From Cytophagales bacterium (lineage in GTDB: Bacteria; Bacteroidota; Bacteroidia; Cytophagales; Spirosomataceae), in the NCBI GenBank assembly GCA_013205605.1, contig JABMMK010000118.1, positions 1 to 6,434 on the forward strand: a DNA stretch of 6,434 nucleotides, given 5' to 3'. The notes beneath the pieces were generated by a model. The model ran no database searches. It was not told the DNA's origin and saw nothing but the letters and a program-made list of their open reading frames with translations. Both the position numbers and the translations under genes were made by a program. Shown here in pieces: positions 6,138-6,434 of this stretch. Position 1 is the first letter of the stretch, and every line of letters begins with the position of its first letter.

Positions 6138-6145
6138 CAAAAATA
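6138..6145 (-). promoter_or_regulatory. Candidate -7 box (TAnnTTTG) of the polysaccharide operon
   Basis: On the minus strand the bases read TATTTTTG, an exact match to the Bacteroidota -7 consensus TAnnTTTG. It lies 29 nt before the chosen ATG at 6108, so a transcript would start about 20-25 nt upstream of the gene, leaving the alternative TTG at 6123 too close to the 5' end. No clear TTTG -33 element is seen at 19-21 nt upstream, which lowers the confidence. Confidence 0.4.
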
Positions 6146-6146
6146 A

Positions 6147-6173
6147 TTGATTTTGGAGAGAGACCCTATTTTG
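6147..6173 (+). promoter_or_regulatory. Weak candidate promoter for lptB
   Basis: TTG (6147-6149) and TATTTTG (6167-6173) are separated by 17 nt. This fits the TTG-N17-23-TAnnTTTG pattern described for Flavobacterium, except that the -7 box is one base short. It would overlap the divergent operon promoter region. A chance match in AT-rich DNA is possible. Confidence 0.2.
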
Positions 6174-6239
6174 AAGGAGATATTTATTTAGGAGTATGAT
6201 TAACGCCAACAAAATCAAATTAATTCCTATTTTTACCCT

Positions 6240-6434
6240 ATGATTCTTAGGACAGAAAATCTAGTTAAAAAATATGGTGCCCGATTGGTGAATGACCATA
6301 TCTCATACCAAGTAGCTCAAGGAGAAATTGTGGGCTTGTTGGGCCCTAACGGTGCCGGCAAAACCACTTCCTTTTATATTGCTACTGGTTTAGTTAAACC
6401 CAATTCCGGCAAAGTATTTTTAGATGATTTGGAT
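6240..6434 (+). CDS. lptB: LPS export ABC transporter ATP-binding protein LptB, N-terminal part (runs off right edge)
   Basis: The first 65 codons of an ABC ATPase. The start MILRTENLVKKYG, then GEIVGLLGPNGAGKTTSFY with Walker A GPNGAGKT at 35-42, followed by GLVKPNSGKVFLDD, corresponds to LptB. LptB is the cytoplasmic ATPase of the LptB2FGC complex that extracts lipopolysaccharide from the inner membrane and drives it along the Lpt bridge to the outer membrane. Tyr/Phe after the Walker A Thr-Ser (SFY) is typical of LptB rather than of general ABC importers. An in-frame TAA at 6201 and the lack of other ATG/GTG/TTG codons fix the start at 6240; there is no Shine-Dalgarno sequence, as is common in Bacteroidota. 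The gene is divergent from the glycan operon and shares a 131-bp intergenic region with it. The Walker B, signature and H-loop lie beyond the window. Confidence 0.9.
   Translation, partial: MILRTENLVKKYGARLVNDHISYQVAQGEIVGLLGPNGAGKTTSFYIATGLVKPNSGKVFLDDLD

Noticed and set aside
1..6434. CRISPR array, tRNA or rRNA gene, insertion sequence, attachment site
   Set aside because: No spaced direct repeats, transposase frame, cloverleaf-like segment or rRNA-like stretch was seen; nearly all of the window is covered by coding sequence.

Overview
This AT-rich window most likely comes from a member of the Bacteroidota. The first 65 codons of an LptB-type ABC ATPase at the right edge are very close to the Bacteroidota form as I remember it. 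Most start codons lack a strong Shine-Dalgarno sequence, and a TAnnTTTG-type -7 box lies in the divergent intergenic region. The genus cannot be told from the sequence.

Layout. At the left edge (1-236, minus strand) is the N-terminal part of a Tat-exported TIM-barrel sugar isomerase/epimerase-like protein. A perfect 10-bp inverted repeat covers its start codons. From 6108 down to 292 runs a compact minus-strand block of seven genes, with junctions from a 14-nt overlap to a 6-nt gap, so it is almost certainly one operon. In transcription order it encodes: a GtrA-like membrane domain fused to a ribulose-phosphate 3-epimerase-like barrel; a nucleotidyltransferase-fold domain fused to a histidine phosphatase; a 2H phosphoesterase; a sugar-1-phosphate nucleotidyltransferase-like protein; a GT2 glycosyltransferase; a short glycerophosphodiesterase-like protein; and an AraD-type L-ribulose-5-phosphate 4-epimerase. 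A 131-bp divergent intergenic region separates this operon from the plus-strand lptB (6240 to the right edge).

How the genes may work together. The GtrA-like domain, GT2 enzyme and NTP-transferase point to surface glycan assembly or decoration. The two pentulose-phosphate epimerase folds (Rpe-like and AraD-like) at opposite ends of the same operon suggest interconversion of D-ribulose-5-P, D-xylulose-5-P and L-ribulose-5-P or a related phosphosugar. The three phosphoester-cleaving folds suggest a phosphorylated intermediate or a phosphodiester in the product. My working hypothesis is an undescribed pathway that supplies and transfers an unusual pentose or pentulose (or its phosphate) to a cell-surface glycan. 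The families and active-site residues are read from the sequence. The pathway is inference, and no kinase, dehydrogenase or polymerase is visible in the window.
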